Source of the DNA: Candidatus Hepatincola sp. Av
GTDB lineage: Bacteria; Pseudomonadota; Alphaproteobacteria; WRAU01; Hepatincolaceae
NCBI GenBank assembly: GCA_023518375.1
Contig: CP068450.1
Location: 62,001 to 126,000, forward strand
DNA: 64,000 nucleotides
Reading direction: 5' to 3'
This document shows, in pieces, positions 1 through 8,829 of this stretch. Made by a program: the position numbers and the translations under genes. Every line of letters starts with the position of its first letter. The first letter of the stretch is position 1. Below the pieces are notes generated by a model that saw only the letters and a list, made by a program, of their open reading frames with translations, made no database searches and was not told the DNA's origin.

Positions 1-303
1 AATATCTTGGGCAATTTTTGTAGAGTTAGTTTTAGCATAATAAGGGTACTTATTTAAAAAATCAAAGTAAAAGCATTGCTGTAAAGTATAGGCAATATCA
101 TTCTTATTATTAGAATGACAATTTTGTAATAAAGAGTTAAAGAAATCTTTTGTGGTTATTGTACTATTAGTATTTTCAAACATTTTATAGTAACATATAT
201 GAAAATTTGCTGTAGGTTTATAAAAATCTGTATAGAAATTGGCAAAAGCTACATTACCTAATGTATTAAAAATTATAAAATATAGTAGTATAATTTTTTT
301 CAT
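1..303 (-). CDS. Secreted protein of unknown function, 3' part cut off by the window edge
   Basis: An open frame runs leftward from an ATG at 303 to the window edge with no stop, so only the first ~100 residues are seen. It begins with a typical Sec signal peptide: Met-Lys-Lys, a hydrophobic stretch rich in Ile/Leu/Phe, and a likely cleavage site after Val-Ala-Phe-Ala at about residue 21. The mature part is rich in Asn, Tyr, Phe and Lys and has several Cys (FHICYY, LLQNCH, LQQCFYF), as in an exported disulfide-containing protein. I do not recognise a family. It is divergent from ygfZ, with a 191-base AT-rich gap between them. Confidence 0.6.
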   Translation of the reverse strand, partial: MKKIILLYFIIFNTLGNVAFANFYTDFYKPTANFHICYYKMFENTNSTITTKDFFNSLLQNCHSNNKNDIAYTLQQCFYFDFLNKYPYYAKTNSTKIAQDI

Positions 304-494
304 TATAAATTAAAGTTTACTAAATTTAAAAATAGTGCAATTATATTATTCTATTTGTAAGTAATAAGCAAATATAAAGTAATCGCTTTATATTCTTATA
401 CTAACTTATTATAAAAATATAGGTATTGCTATAATAATAAGGTGCTTTTATAATAAAATACATATATTAATACCTATAAATACTAAGGTGTCAA

Positions 495-1418
495 ATGTTA
501 CCAAGAAAAATTATTGCTGTATATGGTAATGATAGTAAAAATTTCTTACAGGGCTTAATAACCCAAGATATTAATAAAACAGATATCTTAACAAAAGAAA
601 CACAATATAATGCTATATACTCTGCTTTATTAACAACTAAAGGTAGGTACAACTTTGATTTCTTCTTAGTTAAAATTACCAATGAACTATATATAATAGA
701 TGTTCATGAATCCTTAGCTGAAGAACTGCTACAACAACTAAATTTTTATAAATTATTAGCTAAAGTAACATGTAGTATCATACCCCATTTAAAAGTATTT
801 GCTCTTACAAATAATAGCAATTATTTAAACAGTAGCTTGCAGGATTGTACTAATTATTTAACCAATTCACTTGCAATAACTAAAAACCAAAACATAAAAA
901 CAACAACCTGCCAAATAGTATTTCAAGATGTTAGGTTAAAAAAGTTAGGTTACAGAGTAATTACTACAAATACATTACCAGAAAGTTTAACCATAGAAGA
1001 TTACACAGTATTACGTTATGAAAATGGGGTATTAGAATATCCAGAATTAATAAGAGGAAAGTCTATTCCTATTCAATGTGGTTTTGATGAACTCAATGCC
1101 CTTTGCTATAACAAAGGTTGCTATTTAGGGCAAGAGTTTACCCACTCTGCCAAACATAAAATGCTTATAAGAAAAAGAGTGGTGCCTTGTAAACTAGTAA
1201 ACATAAGTTCCCAGAATTTAAGTTCTACATTACAACCAGATAGTAAAATTACAACAATAATAGAAGGAAAGCCAGCCGAGGTTGGTTATGTTCTTAGCTC
1301 TTTTAGGAACTATGCTTTTGTTATGTTAAATACAGAATATATTAAAGCAAAACTTTATTGTAAGAACCTTGAAATAAAAATATTTATTCCTAGTTGGTTG
1401 CAGTCTAAAAAACTATAA
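495..1418 (+). CDS. ygfZ: YgfZ/GcvT-fold folate-binding protein for iron-sulfur cluster enzymes
   Basis: 307 aa. YgfZ (IBA57 in mitochondria) binds tetrahydrofolate and helps assemble or repair certain Fe-S enzymes, including MiaB. The family hallmark K-G-C-Y-x-G-Q-E is present as KGCYLGQEFT about residue 212, with the conserved Cys. The N-terminal part has the expected start (IIAVYGNDSKNFLQGLITQDI) of the aminomethyltransferase-like fold, where 'GxDxxxFLQGxxTxD' is usual. Length is normal for the alphaproteobacterial type. It is a single gene; the next gene (gshA) converges on it and the short gap contains a copied piece of ubiD. Confidence 0.9.
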   Translation: MLPRKIIAVYGNDSKNFLQGLITQDINKTDILTKETQYNAIYSALLTTKGRYNFDFFLVKITNELYIIDVHESLAEELLQQLNFYKLLAKVTCSIIPHLKVFALTNNSNYLNSSLQDCTNYLTNSLAITKNQNIKTTTCQIVFQDVRLKKLGYRVITTNTLPESLTIEDYTVLRYENGVLEYPELIRGKSIPIQCGFDELNALCYNKGCYLGQEFTHSAKHKMLIRKRVVPCKLVNISSQNLSSTLQPDSKITTIIEGKPAEVGYVLSSFRNYAFVMLNTEYIKAKLYCKNLEIKIFIPSWLQSKKL

Positions 1419-1440
1419 TAAGAAATAGTAATGTACTTAT

Positions 1441-1493
1441 CCTGTTTATTTATCTACCTATACTGCTCGCTCTCCTGATGAACTTTCTATTTT
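1441..1493 (+). repeat. 53-bp copied fragment of ubiD
   Basis: These 53 bases match 5701-5753 inside ubiD at 51 positions. The two differences (1471 and 1484) are both C in ubiD and T here. In ubiD the segment encodes residues 322-338, starting PVYLSTYTAR. The flanks do not match, so this is a short isolated copy. Its right end overlaps the last bases of gshA and includes the gshA stop codon (1487-1489, read leftward). Confidence 0.85.
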
Positions 1494-2842
1494 TTATTAA
1501 TGTATAGATTTTTAGCTTCATTAATACTAATTTCATCTATAAATTTGTTAATATTATTACCATAGCTAGCTAATAGGTTAAGCTTTTCTTCGGCTAAGGT
1601 TTTTCCACTTTTAATTAACTCTATTAAAGGATGTAAATAAACTTCTTCTTGTAAACCTCTGGCTTTTAAGCCCATTTCAGCAATATTTAGAATTTGCAAA
1701 GCAATATTTTGCACCGTACTACCTTTAAACTTAACCATTAAACCATGTTTAATCACTTCATTTTGTAAATTAACAACTTCTTGAAAGTTCCAACTTTTTA
1801 CTAAATTATAGGCATTCTCTAAACTATCATCATGGTATAATAGCCCTACAAATAAAGCTGGTAGACTTTCTAAATAAGGGGTATCAACACAATCAGGATA
1901 GCGAATTTCCATATAAGTTTTTAACCTAACATGAGGGAATAAGGTAGATAAATGGGTAATGAAGTCATCTTGATTAGGTGTAAAATTAGCAATTTTTTTA
2001 TTACCACTTAAGTATTCTCCAAAGGTTACATGGGGAATCTTTATGTATTCTTTATTACGGTATAAAAAATACATTGGTACATTTAAAGCATAATCTACAT
2101 ATTTTTCTAAGGTAAAACCATCTGTAAAGGCAGATTGTAAAAATCCTGCTCGGCTAGGATCCGTATTTTGCCATATTTTATTACGGTAACTAAGGTAGTT
2201 AGTATTTTTTCCATTATGCAAAGGTGAGTTCGCATACATCGCACTAATAATAGGAGCCAAAGCCATACCCACACGGAACTTTTTAGCTAAATCTGAATTA
2301 CTAGAATAATCTAAATTAGTTTGTACTGTACAAGTTTGTCGCATCATATTTTTACCCATGCTGCCAACTTGACTCATATATTTATCCATAAAATTATAAC
2401 GAGCTTTTGGCATTAAAGGAAGCTCATCAAGTTGATGTTTTGGGTTTAATCCTAAAGGGTACATGCCAATATTTTGCTTTTTTAAAATACTTAAAGTTTC
2501 TTTGAAGAATTTTGTGTTAGCTACGGCAATATCTTTCACATTAGTAAAAGGGACACTAGAGAACTCTAATTGCCCTGCTGGTTCTAAAGTAATATTACCA
2601 ATTTTACTATGTAAGCCTACTAAGTAGTTATTATCATACTCAGGTTGCCAAAATTCTGGATTATAACTTTTTAATAAATCTTGAATATTTGGTATATTAC
2701 CTTGGTATTCAACAGGTTGATAATTACTTTTATTGTATAAGAATACTTCAAATTCAATTCCCACCTTATAATTATTTTTAGTTCTAAAGCCACTTTCCAT
2801 ATATGTTATAAGGTCTTCTTTTGTAGGAATATCTTGTTTCAT
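1487..2842 (-). CDS. gshA: Glutamate-cysteine ligase, plant/proteobacterial class (glutathione synthesis step 1)
   Basis: 451 aa. The enzyme joins glutamate and cysteine with ATP to make gamma-glutamylcysteine in the cytosol. Recognisable family stretches are the N-terminal KVGIEFEVFLY, LEPAGQLEFSS, the region with MPKARYNFMDKYM, the MMRQTCTVQTNLDY motif and NTDPSRAGFLQSAF, all typical of the GCS2-like class shared by alphaproteobacteria and plants. Length is normal. The last codons and stop lie inside a copied ubiD fragment, so the C-terminus (NLYINKK) may have been altered by that event. Two CGFS/CPFC glutaredoxins elsewhere in the window depend on glutathione, which fits. Confidence 0.92.
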   Translation of the reverse strand: MKQDIPTKEDLITYMESGFRTKNNYKVGIEFEVFLYNKSNYQPVEYQGNIPNIQDLLKSYNPEFWQPEYDNNYLVGLHSKIGNITLEPAGQLEFSSVPFTNVKDIAVANTKFFKETLSILKKQNIGMYPLGLNPKHQLDELPLMPKARYNFMDKYMSQVGSMGKNMMRQTCTVQTNLDYSSNSDLAKKFRVGMALAPIISAMYANSPLHNGKNTNYLSYRNKIWQNTDPSRAGFLQSAFTDGFTLEKYVDYALNVPMYFLYRNKEYIKIPHVTFGEYLSGNKKIANFTPNQDDFITHLSTLFPHVRLKTYMEIRYPDCVDTPYLESLPALFVGLLYHDDSLENAYNLVKSWNFQEVVNLQNEVIKHGLMVKFKGSTVQNIALQILNIAEMGLKARGLQEEVYLHPLIELIKSGKTLAEEKLNLLASYGNNINKFIDEISINEAKNLYINKK

Positions 2843-2896
2843 TAAATGTGCCTATATAATGTTTATTCAATATTAATGATTATATAGTAAGACAGA

Positions 2897-3646
2897 TTAT
2901 AAATTACCAGCCATACTTTGATACAGAATTAAAGCGGTTAAACAAGCAGTTTCAGCTTTTAAAATGTTACCTTTAAAATGTACTGGGTATACATTTTTAT
3001 TACTACCTAGTAATTGATATTCAGCACTTGTAAAGCCACCTTCTGGACCAATTAAAAATATAGGATTATCAACCCAAGTTTTTTGTAATTGTTGATGTAA
3101 GGTTTGGGATATTCTTTTTTCATTTAACCAAAAGATAGGTGTATTATATTTGGTTAAAAAACTAGATAAAGTAACGCTAGGGTTGATTTTAGGAATATCT
3201 AAACGTTCACATTGTTGGGTAGCATTAATAACTTTTAACGTTCCTTTTTGCGGATCTATAGGTTTATTCGTAGTACGTTCAGTTATTATAAAACTAATTT
3301 CTTGGGCTCCTAGTTCTGTAGCTTTTTCTAAAACTATATCAGTAGCATCTTTTTTTAAAGGTGCGAAAGCTAAGTGTAAATGCTGTGTAGGTAGTACATA
3401 TTTTTTATATTGTTCTAAAATTTGAATTGTAACTTGTTGCCTGTGGATACCTATAATTTGGGCAGTAAATTCCCCATGTTTTTCATTAAAAACCCTAATG
3501 TAATCTTGGTTTTTACCCCGTAATACCGTAGTAAGATGGTAAGCAGGTATTTCATGTAGCAATAATTCTTGATTAACTTTAAGAATATCATTTATATAAT
3601 AACGGGCTTTTATTTTTAAAGGAAGGGTGTTTACAGTATGGGGCAT
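2897..3646 (-). CDS. rsmE: 16S rRNA m3U1498 methyltransferase RsmE
   Basis: 249 aa with the start chosen here. The enzyme is a SPOUT-class (knotted) methyltransferase acting on U1498 of 16S rRNA. The SAM-binding knot is seen in IFLIGPEGGFTSAEYQLL followed by LKAETACLTALILYQ, and EKATELGAQEISFIITERT is also typical. The frame stays open upstream to 3772, but the extra 42 residues are a hydrophobic and Lys/Asn-rich stretch foreign to the family. The ATG at 3646 gives MPHTVNTLPLKIKARYYIND, the usual RsmE beginning. It is divergent from ubiA. Confidence 0.88.
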   Translation of the reverse strand: MPHTVNTLPLKIKARYYINDILKVNQELLLHEIPAYHLTTVLRGKNQDYIRVFNEKHGEFTAQIIGIHRQQVTIQILEQYKKYVLPTQHLHLAFAPLKKDATDIVLEKATELGAQEISFIITERTTNKPIDPQKGTLKVINATQQCERLDIPKINPSVTLSSFLTKYNTPIFWLNEKRISQTLHQQLQKTWVDNPIFLIGPEGGFTSAEYQLLGSNKNVYPVHFKGNILKAETACLTALILYQSMAGNL

Positions 3647-3777
3647 TTTTTTCTTATTATACTTATTATTTTTCTTGTTAGGGTTAGCATCAATTGTATA
3701 ATAAAAGGATATAACAAAAATATAGATAATGTAAAAACAAAAATTACTATGCAATATATTAATAAAAGGCAAGATTC

Positions 3778-4650
3778 ATGCCATTAAAAACTGAATTAAA
3801 AAACTATTTTATATTAGGAAGATTTCATTCTTTATCTGGAGCATGGCTTTTACTAATTCCTGCTATGTGGTCGTTGGCTTTAAACTACCATTACCAAATT
3901 CCTTTAGGAAAACTAATTTTTTATTATGGTGTTTTTATAGTTGGAGCCATTTTTATGCGAGCTTTTGGTTGTGTAATTAATGATATGGCAGATATAAAGT
4001 TTGATTCCCTAGTACAAAGAACTAAAAATCGTCCTCTAGCCAATCAAAAACTAACTAAAAAACAAGCAATGGGATTTTTAGTTTTCTTAGGATTGATTCC
4101 TTTAGGTCTTTTATTCTTTTTAAATCCTTTTGCCCAGTTAATAGCTATTTTAGCTTTGTTTTTCGTAATAGCTTACCCTTTTACAAAACGCTTTTTTCAT
4201 GCTCCTCAATTAATTTTAGGTTTAACTTTTAACTGGGGGATTATCCTAGCTGATGCTACTTTAAACCAGCATATTAGTTTAGCTACTTGGATTTTATATG
4301 GTGCATCTATTTGTTGGACTTTAGCCTATGATAGTGTATATGCCTACCAAGATTATAAAGACGATAAAAAAATCAAGGTAAAATCTTTAGCTGTATTAAT
4401 AGGAGAAAAACCACATAATATTATTTTAGCTTTTTACCTTACTATGTTAGCTTTAATTATGGTAGTAGGCTATTTGCACTCCGTACCTTATACATGGTAT
4501 TTTTTAATGCTTATAGTATTTTTACCAATATTTTATAAAAGTAAAACTCTAGACTATTTTAATGCTAAGGCTTGCTTTATATTTTTTAAGCATAATGTGG
4601 TATTAGGATTATTAATATGGTTAATTTTTTTATTTGTTCATAATATTTAA
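3778..4650 (+). CDS. ubiA: 4-hydroxybenzoate polyprenyltransferase UbiA
   Basis: 290 aa, an integral membrane prenyltransferase that attaches the polyprenyl tail to 4-hydroxybenzoate early in ubiquinone synthesis. The first Asp-rich Mg-diphosphate motif is VINDMADIKFDSLVQRTKNR (N-D-x-x-D-x-x-x-D), and the second is YAYQDYKDDKKIKVKSLAV. About eight hydrophobic segments follow one another, as expected. ubiD follows 87 bases downstream on the same strand, so the two probably form a ubiquinone operon. UbiG lies at 36.4-37.1 kb. Confidence 0.93.
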   Translation: MPLKTELKNYFILGRFHSLSGAWLLLIPAMWSLALNYHYQIPLGKLIFYYGVFIVGAIFMRAFGCVINDMADIKFDSLVQRTKNRPLANQKLTKKQAMGFLVFLGLIPLGLLFFLNPFAQLIAILALFFVIAYPFTKRFFHAPQLILGLTFNWGIILADATLNQHISLATWILYGASICWTLAYDSVYAYQDYKDDKKIKVKSLAVLIGEKPHNIILAFYLTMLALIMVVGYLHSVPYTWYFLMLIVFLPIFYKSKTLDYFNAKACFIFFKHNVVLGLLIWLIFLFVHNI

Positions 4651-4737
4651 GTAAATACCTAGAAAAACTACCATAATGGTTAAAATAGGATTATAATAGG
4701 AATAATTTTTTAAAGTCAGCCAGCAAGAAAAGAAACA

Positions 4738-6264
4738 ATGAAGAATCTAAAAGATTTTATAACTAAGTTAGAAAAAGCAGGCGAGTTAGTTCGTACTGAA
4801 GAACCAATTTCTACCTATCTTGAATTAACAGAAATCCAAAGCCGTCTGCTCGCTAAAGGCGGACCTGCCTTATTGTGTGAGAATATCTTTCATAAAGATG
4901 GCACTCCCAGTAAATATCCTGTGTTAATTAATTTATTTGGAGCAAAAACTAGGTTTTTTGCAGGGCTTAATAAAACATCTGAAGAAATTAAGGAGTTAGG
5001 AGAACTTTTAGCCTTTTTACGGCAACCGAAACCTCCTAAAAATCTAAAAGATGCTTTTTCTTATTTACCACTATTAAAGCAAGTTATGGCAATGAGTCCG
5101 AATATTATTAAAAAAGGAGTAAGCCAAACTATTATATATAAAGGCTTTGATGTTAATTTAGATTCCTTACCCATTCAAGAGTGTTGGCCTAATGAGCCAG
5201 CCCCATTAGTAACTTGGGGTATTGTAATTACTCATGGTCCAACTTATAAAGAAAATAAGCAAGAAGATATAGATGACTTTAACTTAGGCATTTACAGAAT
5301 GCAAAAAATTGCTAAAAATAAATTAATTATGCGTTGGCTAGCCCATAGGGGTGGAGCCCAGCAATTTGCAAGGTGGAAACAAAAATTTCCTGCAACAGAT
5401 ATGCCTTGTTGTGTAGCCTTAGGAGTTAGCCCAGCACTAACCATTGCTGCTGTTATGCCAGTACCAGAGAATTTATCAGAATATAAGTTTGCCGGTTTAT
5501 TAGCTAAGCAAAAAGTAGATCTAACAAAAGCCATAACTAATGATATTTTAGTACCAGCTCATGGAGAGTTTATTTTAGAAGGAGTCATTAAGCATAATGA
5601 AACAGCTCCTGAAGGACCATATGGCGATCATACTGGTTATTATAACGAAGTAGAAGAATTCCCTGTGTTTGAAGTGCAAACTATTACAACTTGTAAAAAT
5701 CCTGTTTATTTATCTACCTATACTGCTCGCCCTCCTGATGAACCTTCTATTTTAGCCGAATGCCTAAATGAAATGTTTATTCCTTTAATTAAACAACAAT
5801 TCCCAGAAATCCACGACTTTTACTTATTACCAGATGCTTGTTCTTACAGAATGATTTTTGTTTCAATCAAAAAAATGTATGCAGGACAATCCAAAAGAAT
5901 TATGATGGGAGTTTGGTCTTTCTTAAGGCAATTTATGTATACTAAATTTATTGTGGTAGTAGATGATGATATTGATGTACGTAATATGAGTGATGTAATG
6001 TGGGCTATTTCTACAAATGTAGATCCTCATAGAGATAGCATGATTATAGAAAATACACCTATTGATTACCTAGATTTTGCCTCACCCATTGCCGGCTTAG
6101 GTTCTAAAATGGGAATAGATGCTACCACAAAAATTTACCCTGAAACTAACCGAACTTGGGGTAGAAAAATTTATATGGCAGAAGATGTTATAAAAAAAGT
6201 AGATGCTCTATGGAGTAGCCTAAATATTAAGGGTGAGTATCCTAGTATATGGTCTAAGAAATAA
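4738..6264 (+). CDS. ubiD: UbiD-family decarboxylase (ubiquinone pathway)
   Basis: 508 aa. UbiD removes the carboxyl group of 3-polyprenyl-4-hydroxybenzoate using prenylated FMN made by UbiX (not in this window). Family stretches include an N-terminal LKDFITKLEKAGELVR, NLGIYRMQ, MRWLAHRGGAQQ, the active-site EGPYGDHTGYY with its conserved Glu and Asp, and RPPDEPS. Length is typical (about 490-510). It lies just downstream of ubiA. A 53-bp piece covering codons 322-338 has been copied to 1441-1493. Confidence 0.93.
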   Translation: MKNLKDFITKLEKAGELVRTEEPISTYLELTEIQSRLLAKGGPALLCENIFHKDGTPSKYPVLINLFGAKTRFFAGLNKTSEEIKELGELLAFLRQPKPPKNLKDAFSYLPLLKQVMAMSPNIIKKGVSQTIIYKGFDVNLDSLPIQECWPNEPAPLVTWGIVITHGPTYKENKQEDIDDFNLGIYRMQKIAKNKLIMRWLAHRGGAQQFARWKQKFPATDMPCCVALGVSPALTIAAVMPVPENLSEYKFAGLLAKQKVDLTKAITNDILVPAHGEFILEGVIKHNETAPEGPYGDHTGYYNEVEEFPVFEVQTITTCKNPVYLSTYTARPPDEPSILAECLNEMFIPLIKQQFPEIHDFYLLPDACSYRMIFVSIKKMYAGQSKRIMMGVWSFLRQFMYTKFIVVVDDDIDVRNMSDVMWAISTNVDPHRDSMIIENTPIDYLDFASPIAGLGSKMGIDATTKIYPETNRTWGRKIYMAEDVIKKVDALWSSLNIKGEYPSIWSKK

Positions 6265-6472
6265 ATTTAATTTATTTTAATAAACTATTCTTATGAAAAT
6301 TCCTCAAATTATTATTAAAAATTTTAATATAATATGCTAGTTTTATAGGGATCTTTATAAAAAAACTAACTAATTTACCCAATAAGGCTTTTACTTTAAA
6401 CATAAATTGTTTATAATCATAACACAACGTAAGCAATTGTAGGTAAAACCTAGATTATAGTATAATTTATGG

Positions 6473-6501
6473 TTGTCAAGGCAGGCGTTTAACACTATAT
6501 A
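6473..6501 (+). promoter_or_regulatory. Candidate sigma70 promoter for lysS
   Basis: TTGTCA (6473-6478, 5/6 to TTGACA) is followed after 17 bases by TATATA (6496-6501), 23 bases before the lysS start. A second TATAAT-like box lies near 6460. The rest of the 260-base gap after ubiD is AT-rich with nothing else recognised. No experimental support. Confidence 0.5.
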
Positions 6502-6524
6502 ATAAATAGGGAAAAATACAGTAA

Positions 6525-8114
6525 ATGGATAGTAATTTGGGTTTAAATGCAAAATCTTGGCCTTTTCTTGAGGCTAAAAAAATCTTAAAACATATTAATA
6601 ATCAAGTTCCTAAGAAAGGTTATGTGTTATTTGAAACTGGCTACGGACCTTCAGGTTTACCACATATAGGTACCTTTGGCGAGGTTGCACGTACTTCTAT
6701 GGTGCGTTTTGCTTTTCAGCAAATTTCAGATATTCCTACTAAATTAATAGCTTTTTCTGATGATTTAGATGGTTTAAGGAAAGTACCTACTAATATCCCT
6801 AACCAAGATAAACTTCAAGCTTATTTAGGTAAACCATTAACCAAAGTGTTAGATCCTTTTGGTGAATACCCAAGTTTTGGTGAATATAATAATGCTAAAT
6901 TACAAGAGTTTTTAAACCGTTTTGGTTTTGAATACGAATTTTATAGTTCAACAAAATGTTATCACGATGGGCTATTTAATGATGCTTTATTAAAAGTTTT
7001 AGAACACTATAATGATATTACTAAAATTATTTTGCCAACTCTAGGGCAAGATAGGCAAGCAACTTATAGCCCATTTTTACCAATTTCTAAAAAAACTGGT
7101 AATGTTTTACAAGTTCCTGTTGTTGCTAAAGATGTTAAAAAAGGTACAATTATTTATATAGATGAAGATAACCATGAGGTAGAAACCAAAGTAACAGATG
7201 GTGCCTGTAAACTTCAATGGAAAGTAGATTGGGCTATGCGTTGGTATGCCTTAGACGTAGACTATGAAATGTCGGGCAAAGATTTAATACCTTCTGTAGA
7301 ACTAGCTGCTAAAATTTGTAGAGTATTGGGTAAAAAACCACCACAGTCTTTAACTTATGAACTGTTTTTAGATAAAAATGGTGAGAAGATTTCAAAATCT
7401 AAAGGGAATGGATTATCTATAGAAGATTGGCTCCGTTATGGCAATCAGGATAGTTTAACATATTATATGTACCAAAAACCTCAAACGGCTAAAAGACTAT
7501 TCTTTGATGTAATTCCTAGAAGTGTAGATGAATGGCTACAACATTTAGCTAATTACTATAATTTAAGTAAGGAAGAGCAATATAATAACCCTTTGTATTT
7601 TGTACATCAGGGGAATCCTCCACAAGGCGTTGAAGAAATTACTTTTACATTACTTTTACAATTAATAGCAGTAGTCAGTACTGAAGATAAAGAAGTGCTA
7701 ATGGGATTTGTAAGCAAATATAAGGAAGTTAATGAGGAGACGAGAAAGATAGTAGAGGAGTTATTAGATTATGCGAAGAACTACTACCAAGATTTTATAA
7801 AGCCACAGATAAAGTATCGTGAATTAAACAAGGAAGAGGCTAGATATTTAGAAAGATTAGAGGAAGAGTTAAAGAAGCTATCTAAGGGAGCAACAGGAAA
7901 AGATATTCAAAAAGAGGTGTATGCAGTAGGATTAACAACAGGGTTAGAATTAAAGGAATGGTTTAAATTATTATATGAGAGTTTACTAGGTCAAAGTGAA
8001 GGTCCAAGGATAGGAACATTTTTTGCATTATACGGATTAGATAACTCATTAAAATTAATTCAAAAAGCAATACATTATAAAGTAACAGAAGAAAATGTTA
8101 GAATTAAAGAATAA
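6525..8114 (+). CDS. lysS: Class I lysyl-tRNA synthetase
   Basis: 529 aa. It charges tRNA-Lys and is of the class I (archaeal-type) form that most alphaproteobacteria use in place of the usual class II LysRS. The class I signatures are GPSGLPHIGT (residues 41-50, HIGH motif) and KISKS (288-292, KMSKS motif). The C-terminal half from about residue 390 is a helical anticodon-binding region. From about 7700 onward the gene uses many more AAG, GAG and AGG codons than its first half, a change that continues into the start of gcrA. gcrA follows 20 bases downstream. Confidence 0.93.
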   Translation: MDSNLGLNAKSWPFLEAKKILKHINNQVPKKGYVLFETGYGPSGLPHIGTFGEVARTSMVRFAFQQISDIPTKLIAFSDDLDGLRKVPTNIPNQDKLQAYLGKPLTKVLDPFGEYPSFGEYNNAKLQEFLNRFGFEYEFYSSTKCYHDGLFNDALLKVLEHYNDITKIILPTLGQDRQATYSPFLPISKKTGNVLQVPVVAKDVKKGTIIYIDEDNHEVETKVTDGACKLQWKVDWAMRWYALDVDYEMSGKDLIPSVELAAKICRVLGKKPPQSLTYELFLDKNGEKISKSKGNGLSIEDWLRYGNQDSLTYYMYQKPQTAKRLFFDVIPRSVDEWLQHLANYYNLSKEEQYNNPLYFVHQGNPPQGVEEITFTLLLQLIAVVSTEDKEVLMGFVSKYKEVNEETRKIVEELLDYAKNYYQDFIKPQIKYRELNKEEARYLERLEEELKKLSKGATGKDIQKEVYAVGLTTGLELKEWFKLLYESLLGQSEGPRIGTFFALYGLDNSLKLIQKAIHYKVTEENVRIKE

Positions 8115-8134
8115 TTTAAGATTAGGTATAAAAG

Positions 8135-8584
8135 ATGAAAGATACAAAATGGAATGAAGAGAAGATCCAACAATTAATAGAGATGTATAAGAGTAAAATT
8201 TTATCAACAACAGAAATGTCAAAGAAGTTAGGTTTTACCAAGAATGCAATAGTAGGGAAGATACATAGGTTAAGGGCAAAGAATTTAATTCCAGCTCTTA
8301 ATGAAGAAATTCAATCTGAAAAAATTGAAAAACGTACCAATATTCAATTTGGTGATTATAAACTAGCGGAACTTTCTAAGTATGGTATGTGCGTATGGCC
8401 TGAAGGAGATGAAGACTTTGTTTTTTGTGGTAAACCAGTTGTTCATAATGAATCCTATTGTGCCGAGCATTTTAGTTTAGTATATTTAGAAAATAAAAAA
8501 GCTGTTAAAAAGAAAACAAATTTATATACTAGAGCAGATATGGAAGAAGACGAAGATATTTTAGATACCGAAGAAACTTCTTAA
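8135..8584 (+). CDS. gcrA: GcrA-family cell-cycle regulator
   Basis: 149 aa. GcrA is an alphaproteobacterial transcription factor that binds sigma70 RNA polymerase and activates promoters carrying GANTC sites methylated by CcrM. The N-terminal helix-turn-helix reads W-N-E-E-K-I-Q-Q-L...LSTTEMSKKLGFTKNAI followed by VGKIHRLRAKNL, which is diagnostic. The C-terminal sigma-binding part has the conserved CVWPEGDEDFVFCGKP and YCAEHF elements. It ends in an acidic tail (MEEDEDILDTEE). It probably shares a transcript with lysS. No ccrM is in this window. Confidence 0.92.
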   Translation: MKDTKWNEEKIQQLIEMYKSKILSTTEMSKKLGFTKNAIVGKIHRLRAKNLIPALNEEIQSEKIEKRTNIQFGDYKLAELSKYGMCVWPEGDEDFVFCGKPVVHNESYCAEHFSLVYLENKKAVKKKTNLYTRADMEEDEDILDTEETS

Positions 8585-8688
8585 AATTATTACTTTTTGT
8601 TATGTTTATAAGCAATGTATGCTTAATCTATAAACTAAATATGATTTCTTCTTAAAAAAAAATACCTAAGTTCAAAATTTCTTGTACT

Positions 8689-8740
8689 AAGTTACTAAAC
8701 CTTCATCTAGCCAGTTAAAAATACTAATGTTTAGTAACTT
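8689..8740. repeat. 12-bp inverted repeat between gcrA and the envelope cluster
   Basis: AAGTTACTAAAC (8689-8700) is matched exactly by its reverse complement at 8729-8740, with 28 bases between. A TTTTTT run follows at 8751-8756. It could form a long-loop terminator for gcrA or be a two-site operator upstream of the gene at 8830. The rest of the 245-base gap shows nothing recognisable. Confidence 0.4.
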
Positions 8741-8829
8741 AACAAGAGTATTTTTTAGTATATTGTATTTTATTATAATAATGTTTATACTTATATTAAG
8801 TACAATAAGCATTAATCCTATGGTGTTCA

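Noticed and set aside
3647-3772. N-terminal extension of RsmE by 42 residues
   Set aside because: Hydrophobic and Lys/Asn-rich sequence unlike any RsmE; the ATG at 3646 gives the family N-terminus.
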